Shown in pieces: positions 10,305 to 20,225 of a DNA stretch of 64,000 nt (the stretch's first letter is position 1; every line of letters begins with the position of its first letter). Origin of the DNA: Bdellovibrionales bacterium. GTDB lineage: Bacteria > Bdellovibrionota > Bdellovibrionia > Bdellovibrionales > UBA1609. The notes beneath the pieces are model-generated. The model worked only from the letters and a program-made list of their open reading frames with translations. It had not been told where the DNA came from and did no database searches. The translations under genes were made by a program, and so were the position numbers. The DNA is taken from NCBI GenBank assembly GCA_028819545.1, contig JAPPLG010000014.1, positions 58,727-122,726 of the forward strand, given 5' to 3'.

Positions 10305-10943
10305 CTAAAACCCCGGTCTTATATTTTTTAAATTTTTTTTATGATTGATACTCCATACATCCAATTTATCGTTATCTCTATAGCTGGGGCTGGTGCATCC
10401 AATAGCGTAATATTCAAACTTTCCTCCAGTAACATCAAATCCTCCGGTGGGTATAGGACTCATAGGAGGGGATAAGTTACTTAATCTGCCAGCCATGGTA
10501 GGAGCTACCCCGCCATAACACTTTTTATTTACAGGTGCAGAGCAGTCGCCTGTACCTTCAGGGTTTGGATCCGCCCAACATGAACCTGCAGGAAGCCCTG
10601 CTCCTTTTGAATCATTACAGGGGCAAGGGTCAGATGATGAATTATCTTGATTGAATGTATCTTCAGTATGATTACCTGTTGTCCAATCCGTTCCAATATT
10701 ATATCGAATAGGCCCAACTGGAACTGCTCCAATCTCTTTAAGGGATTTAGAAAACTTTAGCTCTGAAGACAGGTAAGACAGTTGTTTTTGATAAACAACA
10801 CCTAAATTGGCTTTTGCCTCCAGTTGTTTTCCTTGTCGAATATATCTATTATATTGTGGATAAGCAATAGAAGCCAAGACTGAAGCAATAGCAACAACCA
10901 CTAACACTTCATTTAGAGTGGTGCCTTTTTTATAATACAACAT
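10305..10943 (-). CDS. Type IV pilin-like/prepilin protein, Cys-rich
   Basis: KKGTTLNEVLVVVAIASVLASIAYPQYNRYIRQG prepilin signal with E+5. Confidence 0.86.
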   Translation of the reverse strand: MLYYKKGTTLNEVLVVVAIASVLASIAYPQYNRYIRQGKQLEAKANLGVVYQKQLSYLSSELKFSKSLKEIGAVPVGPIRYNIGTDWTTGNHTEDTFNQDNSSSDPCPCNDSKGAGLPAGSCWADPNPEGTGDCSAPVNKKCYGGVAPTMAGRLSNLSPPMSPIPTGGFDVTGGKFEYYAIGCTSPSYRDNDKLDVWSINHKKNLKNIRPGF

Positions 10944-10964
10944 CTTATTAATGCTATCACAATT

Positions 10965-11999
10965 TTAGAACAAAATCCTAAAAAATCCTTGTATGCCGTA
11001 TAAGCTCATATCTTCAGGCAAGGGTTGTTCGGCTTGAAAAGTCGCAAAATAATAATGATGATTTGATCCCATATCTTTCAGATCATGAATATTCAAACTC
11101 CAACGCAGTTCCAAACCGGCTACAAATCTTCGAGTGATAAATAACTCAGCTCCTGCTGTTACTCCCCCTTGGAAGGCTGTTGAGTGTCTTTTATGCCAAT
11201 AATACATAGGGGTGTAACGGAGATGTTCAGCGACATCTGTAGAGTACTCTCTCATATTAAGAGATCCAACCAATCCCACAAAAGGTTTAAGACGCCCGGA
11301 CAGAATATAATATTTAATAGCTATAGAATGGCTGTATAAATCAAAAAGAGTATATCTGGGATCGTACTGAGGGTTTACTATAGGGTAAACCACACGATGC
11401 CTGGAAAAGTTAAAAATGTATTCTATTGAGAATTTTCTGGATTCATAAAGTCCAAAACCTCCTGCAAACGCAGTTCCACGTCTTTCAATAGATTCAGGGT
11501 AGGGGGCGCTTCTTGTGTAATGATTCAAATAACCCATACCTATATGAACAAAAGAGAAACGGGATTTTTGGGTTGTATCAATTGTTTTTTGAACTGGAGC
11601 GGGTTCTGTAGATTGCTGAACACTGACATCTTGATCCTCTAAGGGGCTTAGCACTTTATCCATTCTGGCTTTTTCATCTTGCAATCTTAGCAACTCCAAG
11701 CGTGTTCGAATTTTATTTTCAGTTTGTTCTTCAGCCTGCTTCCTGGCTCTTGAAAGTTTTTCTTGTGGAGTTGCCGGCTCGCTATAAACCTGCACAGAAG
11801 GCTGTTCACGAATAATAATCACAGGATTTTGTTGTGTTTGTTGTACAGGCGCCTGTTCTTGTGCTTGAGCAGAATCTGTTTCTGAAGATTGGCTCTCATA
11901 CACTTGAATAGGAGAAGAGGGGAGCTTGGTTTGCTGAACTTCCTCTCGTTCGTAAGCCCATGATGGAACAGCTAATATTAAAATAAAAAAACGAAACAC
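10965..11999 (-). CDS. Secreted/outer-membrane beta-barrel-like protein
   Basis: Signal peptide, Gln/Glu-rich linker, C-terminal barrel-like domain ending in aromatic ..GIQGFFRILF. Confidence 0.6.
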   Translation of the reverse strand: MFRFFILILAVPSWAYEREEVQQTKLPSSPIQVYESQSSETDSAQAQEQAPVQQTQQNPVIIIREQPSVQVYSEPATPQEKLSRARKQAEEQTENKIRTRLELLRLQDEKARMDKVLSPLEDQDVSVQQSTEPAPVQKTIDTTQKSRFSFVHIGMGYLNHYTRSAPYPESIERRGTAFAGGFGLYESRKFSIEYIFNFSRHRVVYPIVNPQYDPRYTLFDLYSHSIAIKYYILSGRLKPFVGLVGSLNMREYSTDVAEHLRYTPMYYWHKRHSTAFQGGVTAGAELFITRRFVAGLELRWSLNIHDLKDMGSNHHYYFATFQAEQPLPEDMSLYGIQGFFRILF

Positions 12000-12307
12000 C
12001 TTAAAACTCCTTTTTCTTTAAAGATTGCTTGAGATCCACATATTTGTCAAAAATGGATACACCAAAGGGGACATATTTTGTTGTTAAAACCGCCTAACCT
12101 CAACATTAGTCGAGTTTTCTTTTTAATCGGATAAAACGTAACTCATCATTAAAAATTTTACATTATAGAGCCTTAAGGGCCCCCAATAGAAAAATAGTAA
12201 TAAACCATTTTATATAAAAATATCTATAAAATCCTATAAAATCAGCATTTTTTAAAAATAGATCATTTTAATATTGCATTAAAATCATACAATTGTTAGA
12301 AAAGATC

Positions 12308-12328
12308 GAAAGCCCCCCAGGGGCTTTC
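12308..12328 (+). promoter_or_regulatory. Perfect 9-bp hairpin in the rimP-nusA leader (possible attenuator)
   Basis: GAAAGCCCC-CCA-GGGGCTTTC followed by TTTGTGT; putative SD (AGGGG) lies within the stem. Confidence 0.6.
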
Positions 12329-12335
12329 TTTGTGT

Positions 12336-12779
12336 ATGGTGCTTGGTGTGGAAAAACAACAAAATATTGAAAATTTAGTTATGAAAGCTTGTGCAGAAAA
12401 CAACTGCCGCCTTTACCATATGGAGTGGCACAATCATTGCCTTAAAGTTTATGTAGATAAAGATCAAAAAAATATTCAACTTTCTGAATGTGAGCAGATT
12501 TCCAAGAGAATTCAGATTTTTTTAATGGCTGTAGGCTTGAGTCGTCAGATAGAGCTGGAAGTCTCCAGTCCGGGGCTGGAGCGTAAACTCATTCAACCTT
12601 GGCACTTCTCTTCTGTCATAGGAAAAGCTATTACATTTCAGTATATTCCAAAGACAGATGATAAAAAAAGCTTTTCAGGCTGTTTAACTCAAGTTAATGA
12701 TAGAGGAATTACTTTAGATAATAACAAGTACTTTGATTTTGAATTTATAAAAGGGGCACATTTAGTTTTTCATTACTAA
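12336..12779 (+). CDS. rimP: Ribosome maturation factor RimP (start uncertain: TTG 12330, ATG 12336 or a later GTG)
   Basis: RQIELEVSSPGLERKL motif and position upstream of nusA. Confidence 0.9.
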   Translation: MVLGVEKQQNIENLVMKACAENNCRLYHMEWHNHCLKVYVDKDQKNIQLSECEQISKRIQIFLMAVGLSRQIELEVSSPGLERKLIQPWHFSSVIGKAITFQYIPKTDDKKSFSGCLTQVNDRGITLDNNKYFDFEFIKGAHLVFHY

Positions 12780-12799
12780 ATATATAAAGGTGGTTAATT

Positions 12800-14344
12800 A
12801 TGCTTTCAGATTTAAATCGTTTAATTGAACAAGTCAGTAAAGATAAAGGCATTGAAAAAAGAATTATTATGGATGCCGTTCTTCAAGGGCTGTTGACAGC
12901 CGCAAGAAAAAAATACGGAACTTATAGAGATATTGAAGCCAAATTCAATGATGAAACAGGTGAGATGGAGCTTTTTGAGTTTAAAACTGTCGTGGATGAT
13001 GAAGAGTTTGTGGATGATCAAATTGAAATTAAATATTCCGAAGCTTTGAAGCTGGACCCTGAAGCTCAAAAGAATGATCAAATAGGTTTACGTCTCGAAA
13101 CAAAAGAGCTGGGGCGTATTGATGCACAAACAGCCCGGCAGATTATTTCTCAAAGTATTCGTAGTGCCGAACATGAAATGATTTTCAATGAATTTGAAAA
13201 AAGAAAAGGAGAAGTCGTTAGCGGTATTGTCCGCCGTGTGGAAAGAGGGTCTATTGTAGTGGACTTGGATAAAACAGAAGCTTACATTCCAAGAAAAGAA
13301 CAAATACCAGGGGAAAGGTATAAACCTGGAGACCGTATACAGGGATACATATTAACAGTTGAGCAGACAGGCAGAGGGCCTCAAATTATTATGTCCAGGG
13401 CTCATCCTGAGTATTTGATTAAACTCTTTGAAACAGAAGTTCCTGAAATTTATGAAGGGATAGTTAAAATAAAAAGGGCCGCAAGAGAAGCAGGTCAAAG
13501 AGCTAAAATTGCTGTATATAGTTTGGACTCTGCTGTTCATCCTGTAGGAGCTTGTGTGGGAATGAAAGGAACACGTGTTCAAAATATCACTCAGGAATTA
13601 AAAGGGGAGCGTATAGATGTTGTCATTTGGGATGAAAACCCTGTGCAATTTGTCTGCAATGCACTAGCTCCAGCAAAAATTTCCAAAGTATTTGTAGATG
13701 AAGAGTCCTCAGCTATGGAAGTTATTGTACCGGACGACCAATTGTCTTTAGCTATTGGAAAAAAAGGCCAGAATGTCCGTCTGGCTGTACAGATCTCTCA
13801 GTGGCATTTGGATATTCTTTCTGAACAGGAATATGAAAATAAAAAAAGAGAGGCTTTATTCAATCTCTCTTTACTGCCGAATGTAGGGGACGCTCAAGCT
13901 CAGAGCATTTTCCAATCCGGAGTCAACTCAGTACAGGAACTGCAAGATTTGGATATTAAGAAAGCTCAAAGTATCCCTGGCTATGAATCAGAAGAAAAAG
14001 CTCAAGCTCTCATACAATCTGCAAAACAATTAGTTCAAGAATATAAACAACAAAATAAAGAATTTGAAAAAGCTCCAACCTTGGAACAGGAAATACAAGA
14101 GAAAAAACAGCTGGGTGCAAGGGCTCAAGCAGATCTCAGATTAAAAAGAGAGATGGAAAGACTTGAAAAAGACTCTGACCCTGTAAATAACCAAGAAGAA
14201 CAGCCTGTTGATGCAGATGCTCCTGTAAAAAAAGAAGCTGAATCTGCAGTGCAGGCATCTCCATCTGATTCTTCTTTAGAAAAAGAGGAAACTTCTTCTG
14301 TAGATGAAAATCAAAAATCCAAGCCAGAGCAGGAGACTGAATGA
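12800..14344 (+). CDS. nusA: Transcription termination/antitermination factor NusA
   Basis: S1/KH architecture, IGKKGQNVRLA motif. Confidence 0.96.
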   Translation: MLSDLNRLIEQVSKDKGIEKRIIMDAVLQGLLTAARKKYGTYRDIEAKFNDETGEMELFEFKTVVDDEEFVDDQIEIKYSEALKLDPEAQKNDQIGLRLETKELGRIDAQTARQIISQSIRSAEHEMIFNEFEKRKGEVVSGIVRRVERGSIVVDLDKTEAYIPRKEQIPGERYKPGDRIQGYILTVEQTGRGPQIIMSRAHPEYLIKLFETEVPEIYEGIVKIKRAAREAGQRAKIAVYSLDSAVHPVGACVGMKGTRVQNITQELKGERIDVVIWDENPVQFVCNALAPAKISKVFVDEESSAMEVIVPDDQLSLAIGKKGQNVRLAVQISQWHLDILSEQEYENKKREALFNLSLLPNVGDAQAQSIFQSGVNSVQELQDLDIKKAQSIPGYESEEKAQALIQSAKQLVQEYKQQNKEFEKAPTLEQEIQEKKQLGARAQADLRLKREMERLEKDSDPVNNQEEQPVDADAPVKKEAESAVQASPSDSSLEKEETSSVDENQKSKPEQETE

Positions 14345-16704
14345 GAGTATATGAATTAGCCAAAGAGCTAAATGTTAAAAGTGTCGAGCTTGTTGATAAA
14401 ATAAGAAAGGAATGGAAGCTTCCTGTACGAAGTTATATGGAAATGCTCACTGAAGAGCAGGAAAAACAAATTCGAAAAAAATTACAATTAGAGAAAAAAG
14501 AAGACACAGAAAAAAAAGCGGAAGCTCCCAAAAAAAAGGTTGTCCGCCGTGTTGTTAAAAAACAAACTGTTTCTGCTGAACAGCCAAAGGAAGAACAAGT
14601 CAAAAAACCTGTTGTTAAAAAAATTATTCGCAGAAAAGCCGTTGAAGTTAAACCTATTACTGAAAAAACAGAAACTCCTGCTCCTGAAGAAAAACCTGTT
14701 TCTGAAACTTCAATCTCTACAAAGGAAGAAAAACCTTCTTTAAAAGAAACACTTCAAACTTTGGAGTTGGAAAACGCAAAACAGCTTGTTGAAGAAGAAG
14801 AAAAAAAGAAAGTTAGAAAATTTTCGGATAAAGAAGAAGCTGTTAAAAAGTTTACAGCCACTGACTTTAGAAAAAGAGAAGTTATTTTTCAACCAAAGAA
14901 AAAACGAGGGCCTTTAGATCATCATGCTAAAAAAACAGTTATTACAACTCCAAAAGAGCATAAGAGAGTAATCAAATTTTATGCCCCTTTAACTGTACAA
15001 GAGCTTGCACATCAAATGGGTCTCAAGTCGAAAAAATTGATGGATAAACTCAAGCAGGAAGGGCTGTCAGCGGAAAATGATACCATGCTGGATTTGGATA
15101 TCGTGAGTTTAATTGCGCCGGAGTTTAAGTTTGAAGTCAAAGATCAACAAAAAACTTTTGAAGAACTGGTTGAAGAGCTTAAATTTGGAAATTTAAAAGA
15201 AAAGCCTGTATTGTGCCCTCCGGTTGTCACTATTATGGGTCATGTGGATCATGGAAAAACAACTCTATTGGATACTCTTAGAAAAACATCCATTGTTGAA
15301 AAAGAAGCTGGAGGAATCACCCAGCATATTGGAGCATATAGTTTACCTGTAGGTTCTTCCTTTATCACATTCATCGATACTCCGGGCCACGAAGCTTTTG
15401 CTGAAATGAGAGCCAGAGGGGCACGTCTTACAAATATTGTCATTATTGTAGTGGCGGCTGATGATGGAGTCAGCCCGCAAACTATTGAAGCTGTTCAACA
15501 CGCACAATCTGCCAAGGTGCCTATTATTGTGGCTGTCAATAAAATGGATAAACCAGGGGCTGATGCAGAAAAAGTAAAACAACAAATGTCTCAACATAAT
15601 GTTATGCCTGAAGAGTGGGGAGGAGATACACTTTTTGTACCTATTTCTGCTTTAACTGGCGAGGGCACTCAAAACCTGTTGGAACAAATTTTATTAGTTG
15701 CCGAAATGCAGGAAATCAAAGCCAATCCCAAGCAGTCCGCTCAGGGTATTGTCATTGAAAGTAGAATGGAAAAAGGGCGTGGCTGGGTCGCCACTCTTAT
15801 TGTTCAAAACGGTACCTTGAAAAAGTCTGATTATATTATGACTTCATCGCTCTTGGGGCGTGTGAGGCAGATGATGAATGACAGAGGAAAAAGTGTGCCT
15901 TCTATGGGGCCGGGTCTGCCTGTAGAAATTTCCGGATTTGATTCAGCGCCATTGGTGGGGAATTCTTTCTTTGTTGTTCAAAATGAAAAAACAGCCCGTG
16001 ATTTTCTATTGAGACAAAAAAGAAGTGTTCAAAAATCCAGTGTGAAAAAATCTGCGGATGAATTATTACAAATGCATACAAGTAAAATTAAAGAGCTTGC
16101 TTTAATCCTAAAAGCGGATGTAGGAGGCAGTTTAGAAGCTATTAAAAACAGTTTGGCCAAAGTAAACTCAGAAGAAGTAAAAATTAAAATCATTCAGTCA
16201 GGCCTTGGAGGCATTACTGAAAGCGATGTCTTATTAGCCGTCACCGCACAGGCGGAAATTATTGGTTTTAACGTCAGAGCTGATTCAAAATCTGAAAAAT
16301 TAGCAAAAGAACATAACATTCCTATATGGATGTATACAGTGATTTACGAACTGTTGGATGGAGTGGAAAAAAGAGCTATAGGCGTACTTGACCCCTCTAT
16401 TGTTGATCAGGAATGCGGTAAAGCTGAAGTGCGTGAAGTCTTTTCTATTTCAGGGTTGGGATCTATTGCCGGAAGTTATGTACTTTCCGGAAAGGTCGGA
16501 CGCCAGCATCTTGCAAGATTGGTGAGAGACGGCCGTATTGTTTACGAAGGAAAGGTAGACAGCCTAAGAAGATTTAAAGAAGATGTCAAAGAAGTGGATG
16601 AAGCTTTTGAATGCGGTATAGGTTTAGAGCGTTTCAATGATATTAAAGTAGGAGATGTCATTGAAACATTTATTAAGAAAGAGGTTGTTCGAACAGAACT
16701 ATAA
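14341..16704 (+). CDS. infB: Translation initiation factor IF-2
   Basis: [25 protein letters not shown]1 motif; Lys/Glu-rich N-terminus. Confidence 0.98.
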   Translation: MRVYELAKELNVKSVELVDKIRKEWKLPVRSYMEMLTEEQEKQIRKKLQLEKKEDTEKKAEAPKKKVVRRVVKKQTVSAEQPKEEQVKKPVVKKIIRRKAVEVKPITEKTETPAPEEKPVSETSISTKEEKPSLKETLQTLELENAKQLVEEEEKKKVRKFSDKEEAVKKFTATDFRKREVIFQPKKKRGPLDHHAKKTVITTPKEHKRVIKFYAPLTVQELAHQMGLKSKKLMDKLKQEGLSAENDTMLDLDIVSLIAPEFKFEVKDQQKTFEELVEELKFGNLKEKPVLCPPVVTIMGHVDHGKTTLLDTLRKTSIVEKEAGGITQHIGAYSLPVGSSFITFIDTPGHEAFAEMRARGARLTNIVIIVVAADDGVSPQTIEAVQHAQSAKVPIIVAVNKMDKPGADAEKVKQQMSQHNVMPEEWGGDTLFVPISALTGEGTQNLLEQILLVAEMQEIKANPKQSAQGIVIESRMEKGRGWVATLIVQNGTLKKSDYIMTSSLLGRVRQMMNDRGKSVPSMGPGLPVEISGFDSAPLVGNSFFVVQNEKTARDFLLRQKRSVQKSSVKKSADELLQMHTSKIKELALILKADVGGSLEAIKNSLAKVNSEEVKIKIIQSGLGGITESDVLLAVTAQAEIIGFNVRADSKSEKLAKEHNIPIWMYTVIYELLDGVEKRAIGVLDPSIVDQECGKAEVREVFSISGLGSIAGSYVLSGKVGRQHLARLVRDGRIVYEGKVDSLRRFKEDVKEVDEAFECGIGLERFNDIKVGDVIETFIKKEVVRTEL

Positions 16705-16742
16705 TTTTTTACTGAATAACTAATAAAAGAACGGTATCTCAA

Positions 16743-17090
16743 ATGACACTAAGAATTTTAAAAATACAAAAAAGTTTACAGAAAATTTTAATGGATTATT
16801 TTTTAACAAAAAGCAATTACCCCGGTATTATTTCTGTTAAAGAAGTTAAAGTTCAAACAGATTTAAAAAGAGCAAATATTTATATCTCTGTAATGGGGAG
16901 AGAAGAAGACGTGGAAAGAACCCGTATCAAACTGGAAGAAGATAGATTTGCAATGCGAAGTTTGATTAACAATCGCTTGAGAATGAAATATTGTCCTTAT
17001 CTGCAGTTTTTCGTCAATCATATCTCTATGCCCTTGTCTCCTGTAGAGCAAACTTTAATGGATCTTAGAGAAAAGGACGAATTTTCTTGA
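16743..17090 (+). CDS. rbfA: 30S ribosome-binding factor A
   Basis: Position in operon, size and fold-consistent sequence. Confidence 0.85.
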   Translation: MTLRILKIQKSLQKILMDYFLTKSNYPGIISVKEVKVQTDLKRANIYISVMGREEDVERTRIKLEEDRFAMRSLINNRLRMKYCPYLQFFVNHISMPLSPVEQTLMDLREKDEFS

Positions 17091-17806
17091 TATCAGGGCT
17101 GTTACTGCTTAATAAACCAAAAGGGATTACCAGCCACAAATTAGTTCAAAAAGTGCGTTTCTGTCTTCAACAAAAGTCTGTTGGACACTGTGGTACTTTA
17201 GATCCTATGGCTGAAGGTTTAATGTTGGTCGTTTTAGGCTCTGCCTGCAAACTTTCTTCTTCTCTAACTTCATCTGACAAAATGTACGAATTTACATTTC
17301 AGTTAGGTCAAGTGACTGACACTTTGGACATCACTGGAAATGTTATAAAAACCATGAAGGTAGAAGTCCATCCTTCTACTATTGAAAAAGTATTGAAGAA
17401 AAGTTTAGGATTGCTGGAGTTAGCTGTACCCTCTTATTCAGCTGTTAAATATCAGGGGAAAAAGTTATATGAATATGCCCGATCCGGGAAAAAGGTTCCT
17501 GTTATAAAAAAACCAATGCATTTTTATGATTTAAAAATTCTAAATATTTATAAAACAGAAGTTACTGTTCAGTTGTCCTGTAAAAAGGGAGGATATATTC
17601 GGGCATGGACAGCACAAGTAGGAGAAGAGCTTGGTGTGGGAGCCTGTCTTTCCAGACTAAACAGGCTGGCCTGCCTGCCTTTTTATCTGGATCAAAGCTT
17701 AACTTTAAAAGACTTTGAGATTAAATGTCAGGAAGATATAGAAAGAGCTATAGATTTTGCACAAGATGAAGGTGCTTTTATCCCTGTAGAGCAGATTCAG
17801 AGTTGA
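17087..17806 (+). CDS. truB: tRNA pseudouridine(55) synthase TruB
   Basis: LLLNKPKGITSH and VGHCGTLDPMAEGLM motifs; TTG start overlapping the rbfA stop. Confidence 0.94.
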   Translation: MISGLLLLNKPKGITSHKLVQKVRFCLQQKSVGHCGTLDPMAEGLMLVVLGSACKLSSSLTSSDKMYEFTFQLGQVTDTLDITGNVIKTMKVEVHPSTIEKVLKKSLGLLELAVPSYSAVKYQGKKLYEYARSGKKVPVIKKPMHFYDLKILNIYKTEVTVQLSCKKGGYIRAWTAQVGEELGVGACLSRLNRLACLPFYLDQSLTLKDFEIKCQEDIERAIDFAQDEGAFIPVEQIQS

Positions 17807-17838
17807 CCTTTTTAAGCTTTTCAGATAACTTTCCCCAA

Positions 17839-18102
17839 ATGACAACAAACAACCAACAATTAAACATTAATGAATACAGAAGGTCTGATTCTGATACTGG
17901 CAGTACAGAAGTGCAAATTGCTCAATTAACAAAACGAGTACGCCACCTTACACAGCATTTTCAAAAACATAAAAAAGACTTTCATTCTCGTTCAGGTCTG
18001 ATTAGAATCATTAATGAAAGAAAGAGTTTATTGTCTTATTTAAAAAGAGTCCACTTTGAACGTTATCAAAGTGTTGTTCAAAGGTTGGGTTTAAGAAAGT
18101 AA
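17839..18102 (+). CDS. rpsO: 30S ribosomal protein S15
   Basis: DTGSTEVQIAQLTKRVRHLTQHFQKHKKDFHSRSGL; start re-called to ATG 17839. Confidence 0.95.
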   Translation: MTTNNQQLNINEYRRSDSDTGSTEVQIAQLTKRVRHLTQHFQKHKKDFHSRSGLIRIINERKSLLSYLKRVHFERYQSVVQRLGLRK

Positions 18103-18138
18103 CCTTAAAGTATAATCTTAAATATAAGGAGTATCTTC

Positions 18139-20220
18139 ATGTCTTCTCTAAGAAGTTCAGTCATTATTGGTGAAAAAGAAATAAGTATTGAAACAGGATA
18201 TTTAGCAAAACAAGCAGACTCTGCTGTTTTGGTTAAATGCGATGAAGATATCGTTTTGGTGACTGTCACTTCAGCTCATGAACCTTCAGAACAAGATTTC
18301 TTTCCATTAACAGTAGAGTATCAGGAGAGATTTTATTCAGCAGGCAGAATTCCAGGAGGATTTTTTAAAAGAGAAGGGAGGCCTTCACAAGAATCTATTC
18401 TATCTGCCCGAATGATAGACCGTCCGATTCGACCTTGTTTTCCTGAAGGATATCGCTACGACACACAAATTGTAGCTACTGTTTTAAGCTGTAGTAATAG
18501 TTTTCCAATAGATATTTTAGCAAGCTTGGGTGCTTCTTCAGCTCTTCATATCAGTGATATTCCCTTTTCAGGGCCTACAGCTGCTATTCAAATTGCTCGG
18601 GCAAATGGAGAGTTTGTGCTTAATCCCTCTTCGGATCTGATAGAAAAGGCAGATATCAATCTGACTTTGGCTGGAACCAAAGAAGGCATTTTAATGGTGG
18701 AAGGGTCAGCTCAGTTTGTATCTGAAAAATGTATTTTATCTGCTCTTAAAAAAGGACATGAGTCCATCGTTTCTCTTATCGGTATGCAGGAAGACTTAAG
18801 AGAAAAAACAGGTAATAAACCCAAAAAAGAATGGAAAGCTCCGGAACAAGATACTAACTTATCTGAAGAAGTCGAAAAGTTATATAAAGATCAAATTCTT
18901 AAAGCCTTAACTGTTCCTACAAAAAAAGAAAGAAGCCTTGCTTTACGCAATTTAAAAAAGGAGATAGAAGAGCACTTCAATTTTGAAGATGAAAGTAAAC
19001 AAAAAGCACTTTCTTCCACCTTTGAAGACTTAAAATACACAATCTCCAGAAACCTTATTTTGCAGAAAAATATTCGAATAGACGGCCGCAAATTAGATGA
19101 AGTCAGATCTATTGAGTGTCAAGTGGGGGTTCTTCCACGCACTCACGGCTCCGGCGTTTTCACAAGAGGGGAGACTCAGGTTTTATCTACAGTGACCCTT
19201 GGTACTGATGATGATTCACAAACATTAGATGCTTTATCAGGTTTGTCCAAAAAAAGGTTTTTACTACATTATAACTTTCCTCCTTTTTGTGTAGGAGAAA
19301 CAGGACGTATGGGAGGACAAAGTCGAAGAGAAATTGGACATGGTTTTCTTGCAGAAAAGGCACTAAAACCTATTATTCCTAAAATAGATCAATTTCCATA
19401 TACTGTCAGAGTGGTCAGTGAAGTTTTGGAATCTAACGGTTCCAGTTCCATGGGGACTGTATGTGCAGGTTCTTTGGCTTTAATGAACGCCGGTGTGCCT
19501 GTAAAAAAAGCTATAGCAGGCATTGCTATGGGCCTTATTCAAGAGGAAGATAAAACTGCTGTCTTATCCGATATCTTAGGAGACGAAGATCATCTTGGAG
19601 ATATGGATTTCAAAGTAGCCGGCTCTGAAGAAGGAGTGAGTGCTGTACAAATGGATATTAAAATTGCCGGATTAAGTTTTGATATTATTGAAAAAGCCTT
19701 AGAGCAGGCTCGAAAGGGCAGACTGCATATTCTTTCATGTATGAATCAAGCTATATCAGAGAGCAATAAAGAGATGTCTCCTTACGCTCCACGTATTGAA
19801 ACTATTAACATCAAACCAGATAAAATTAGAGATGTGATTGGCTCTGGCGGTAAAATGATTAACTCTATTATACAACAAACAGGGGTTAAAATTGATATTG
19901 ACGATAATGGAGTTATCAATTTGGCATCCAGTGACTCCGCTTCTATTCAAAAAGCTAAAGATATTATCGATAAAATTTGTGAGGACGTAGAAGTTGGAAA
20001 AACTTATGAAGGAGTAGTAAAAAAGCTAGTGGAGTTTGGAGGATTTGTAGAAATTTTACCTAATACTACAGGGCTCCTGCATATCTCAGAAATTATGCAC
20101 AAAAGGGTGAATAAAATTGAAGATGTTCTTGAAGAAGGGCAACAAGTAAAAGTGAAAGTCATGGAAGCTAAAAATGGACGCATCCGCCTCAGTATGAAAG
20201 CCTTAGATAAAAAACCTTAA
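18139..20220 (+). CDS. pnp: Polyribonucleotide nucleotidyltransferase
   Basis: Two RNase PH domains plus KH/S1; GRPSQESILSARMIDRPIRP. Confidence 0.97.
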   Translation: MSSLRSSVIIGEKEISIETGYLAKQADSAVLVKCDEDIVLVTVTSAHEPSEQDFFPLTVEYQERFYSAGRIPGGFFKREGRPSQESILSARMIDRPIRPCFPEGYRYDTQIVATVLSCSNSFPIDILASLGASSALHISDIPFSGPTAAIQIARANGEFVLNPSSDLIEKADINLTLAGTKEGILMVEGSAQFVSEKCILSALKKGHESIVSLIGMQEDLREKTGNKPKKEWKAPEQDTNLSEEVEKLYKDQILKALTVPTKKERSLALRNLKKEIEEHFNFEDESKQKALSSTFEDLKYTISRNLILQKNIRIDGRKLDEVRSIECQVGVLPRTHGSGVFTRGETQVLSTVTLGTDDDSQTLDALSGLSKKRFLLHYNFPPFCVGETGRMGGQSRREIGHGFLAEKALKPIIPKIDQFPYTVRVVSEVLESNGSSSMGTVCAGSLALMNAGVPVKKAIAGIAMGLIQEEDKTAVLSDILGDEDHLGDMDFKVAGSEEGVSAVQMDIKIAGLSFDIIEKALEQARKGRLHILSCMNQAISESNKEMSPYAPRIETINIKPDKIRDVIGSGGKMINSIIQQTGVKIDIDDNGVINLASSDSASIQKAKDIIDKICEDVEVGKTYEGVVKKLVEFGGFVEILPNTTGLLHISEIMHKRVNKIEDVLEEGQQVKVKVMEAKNGRIRLSMKALDKKP

Positions 20221-20225
20221 TTAAA

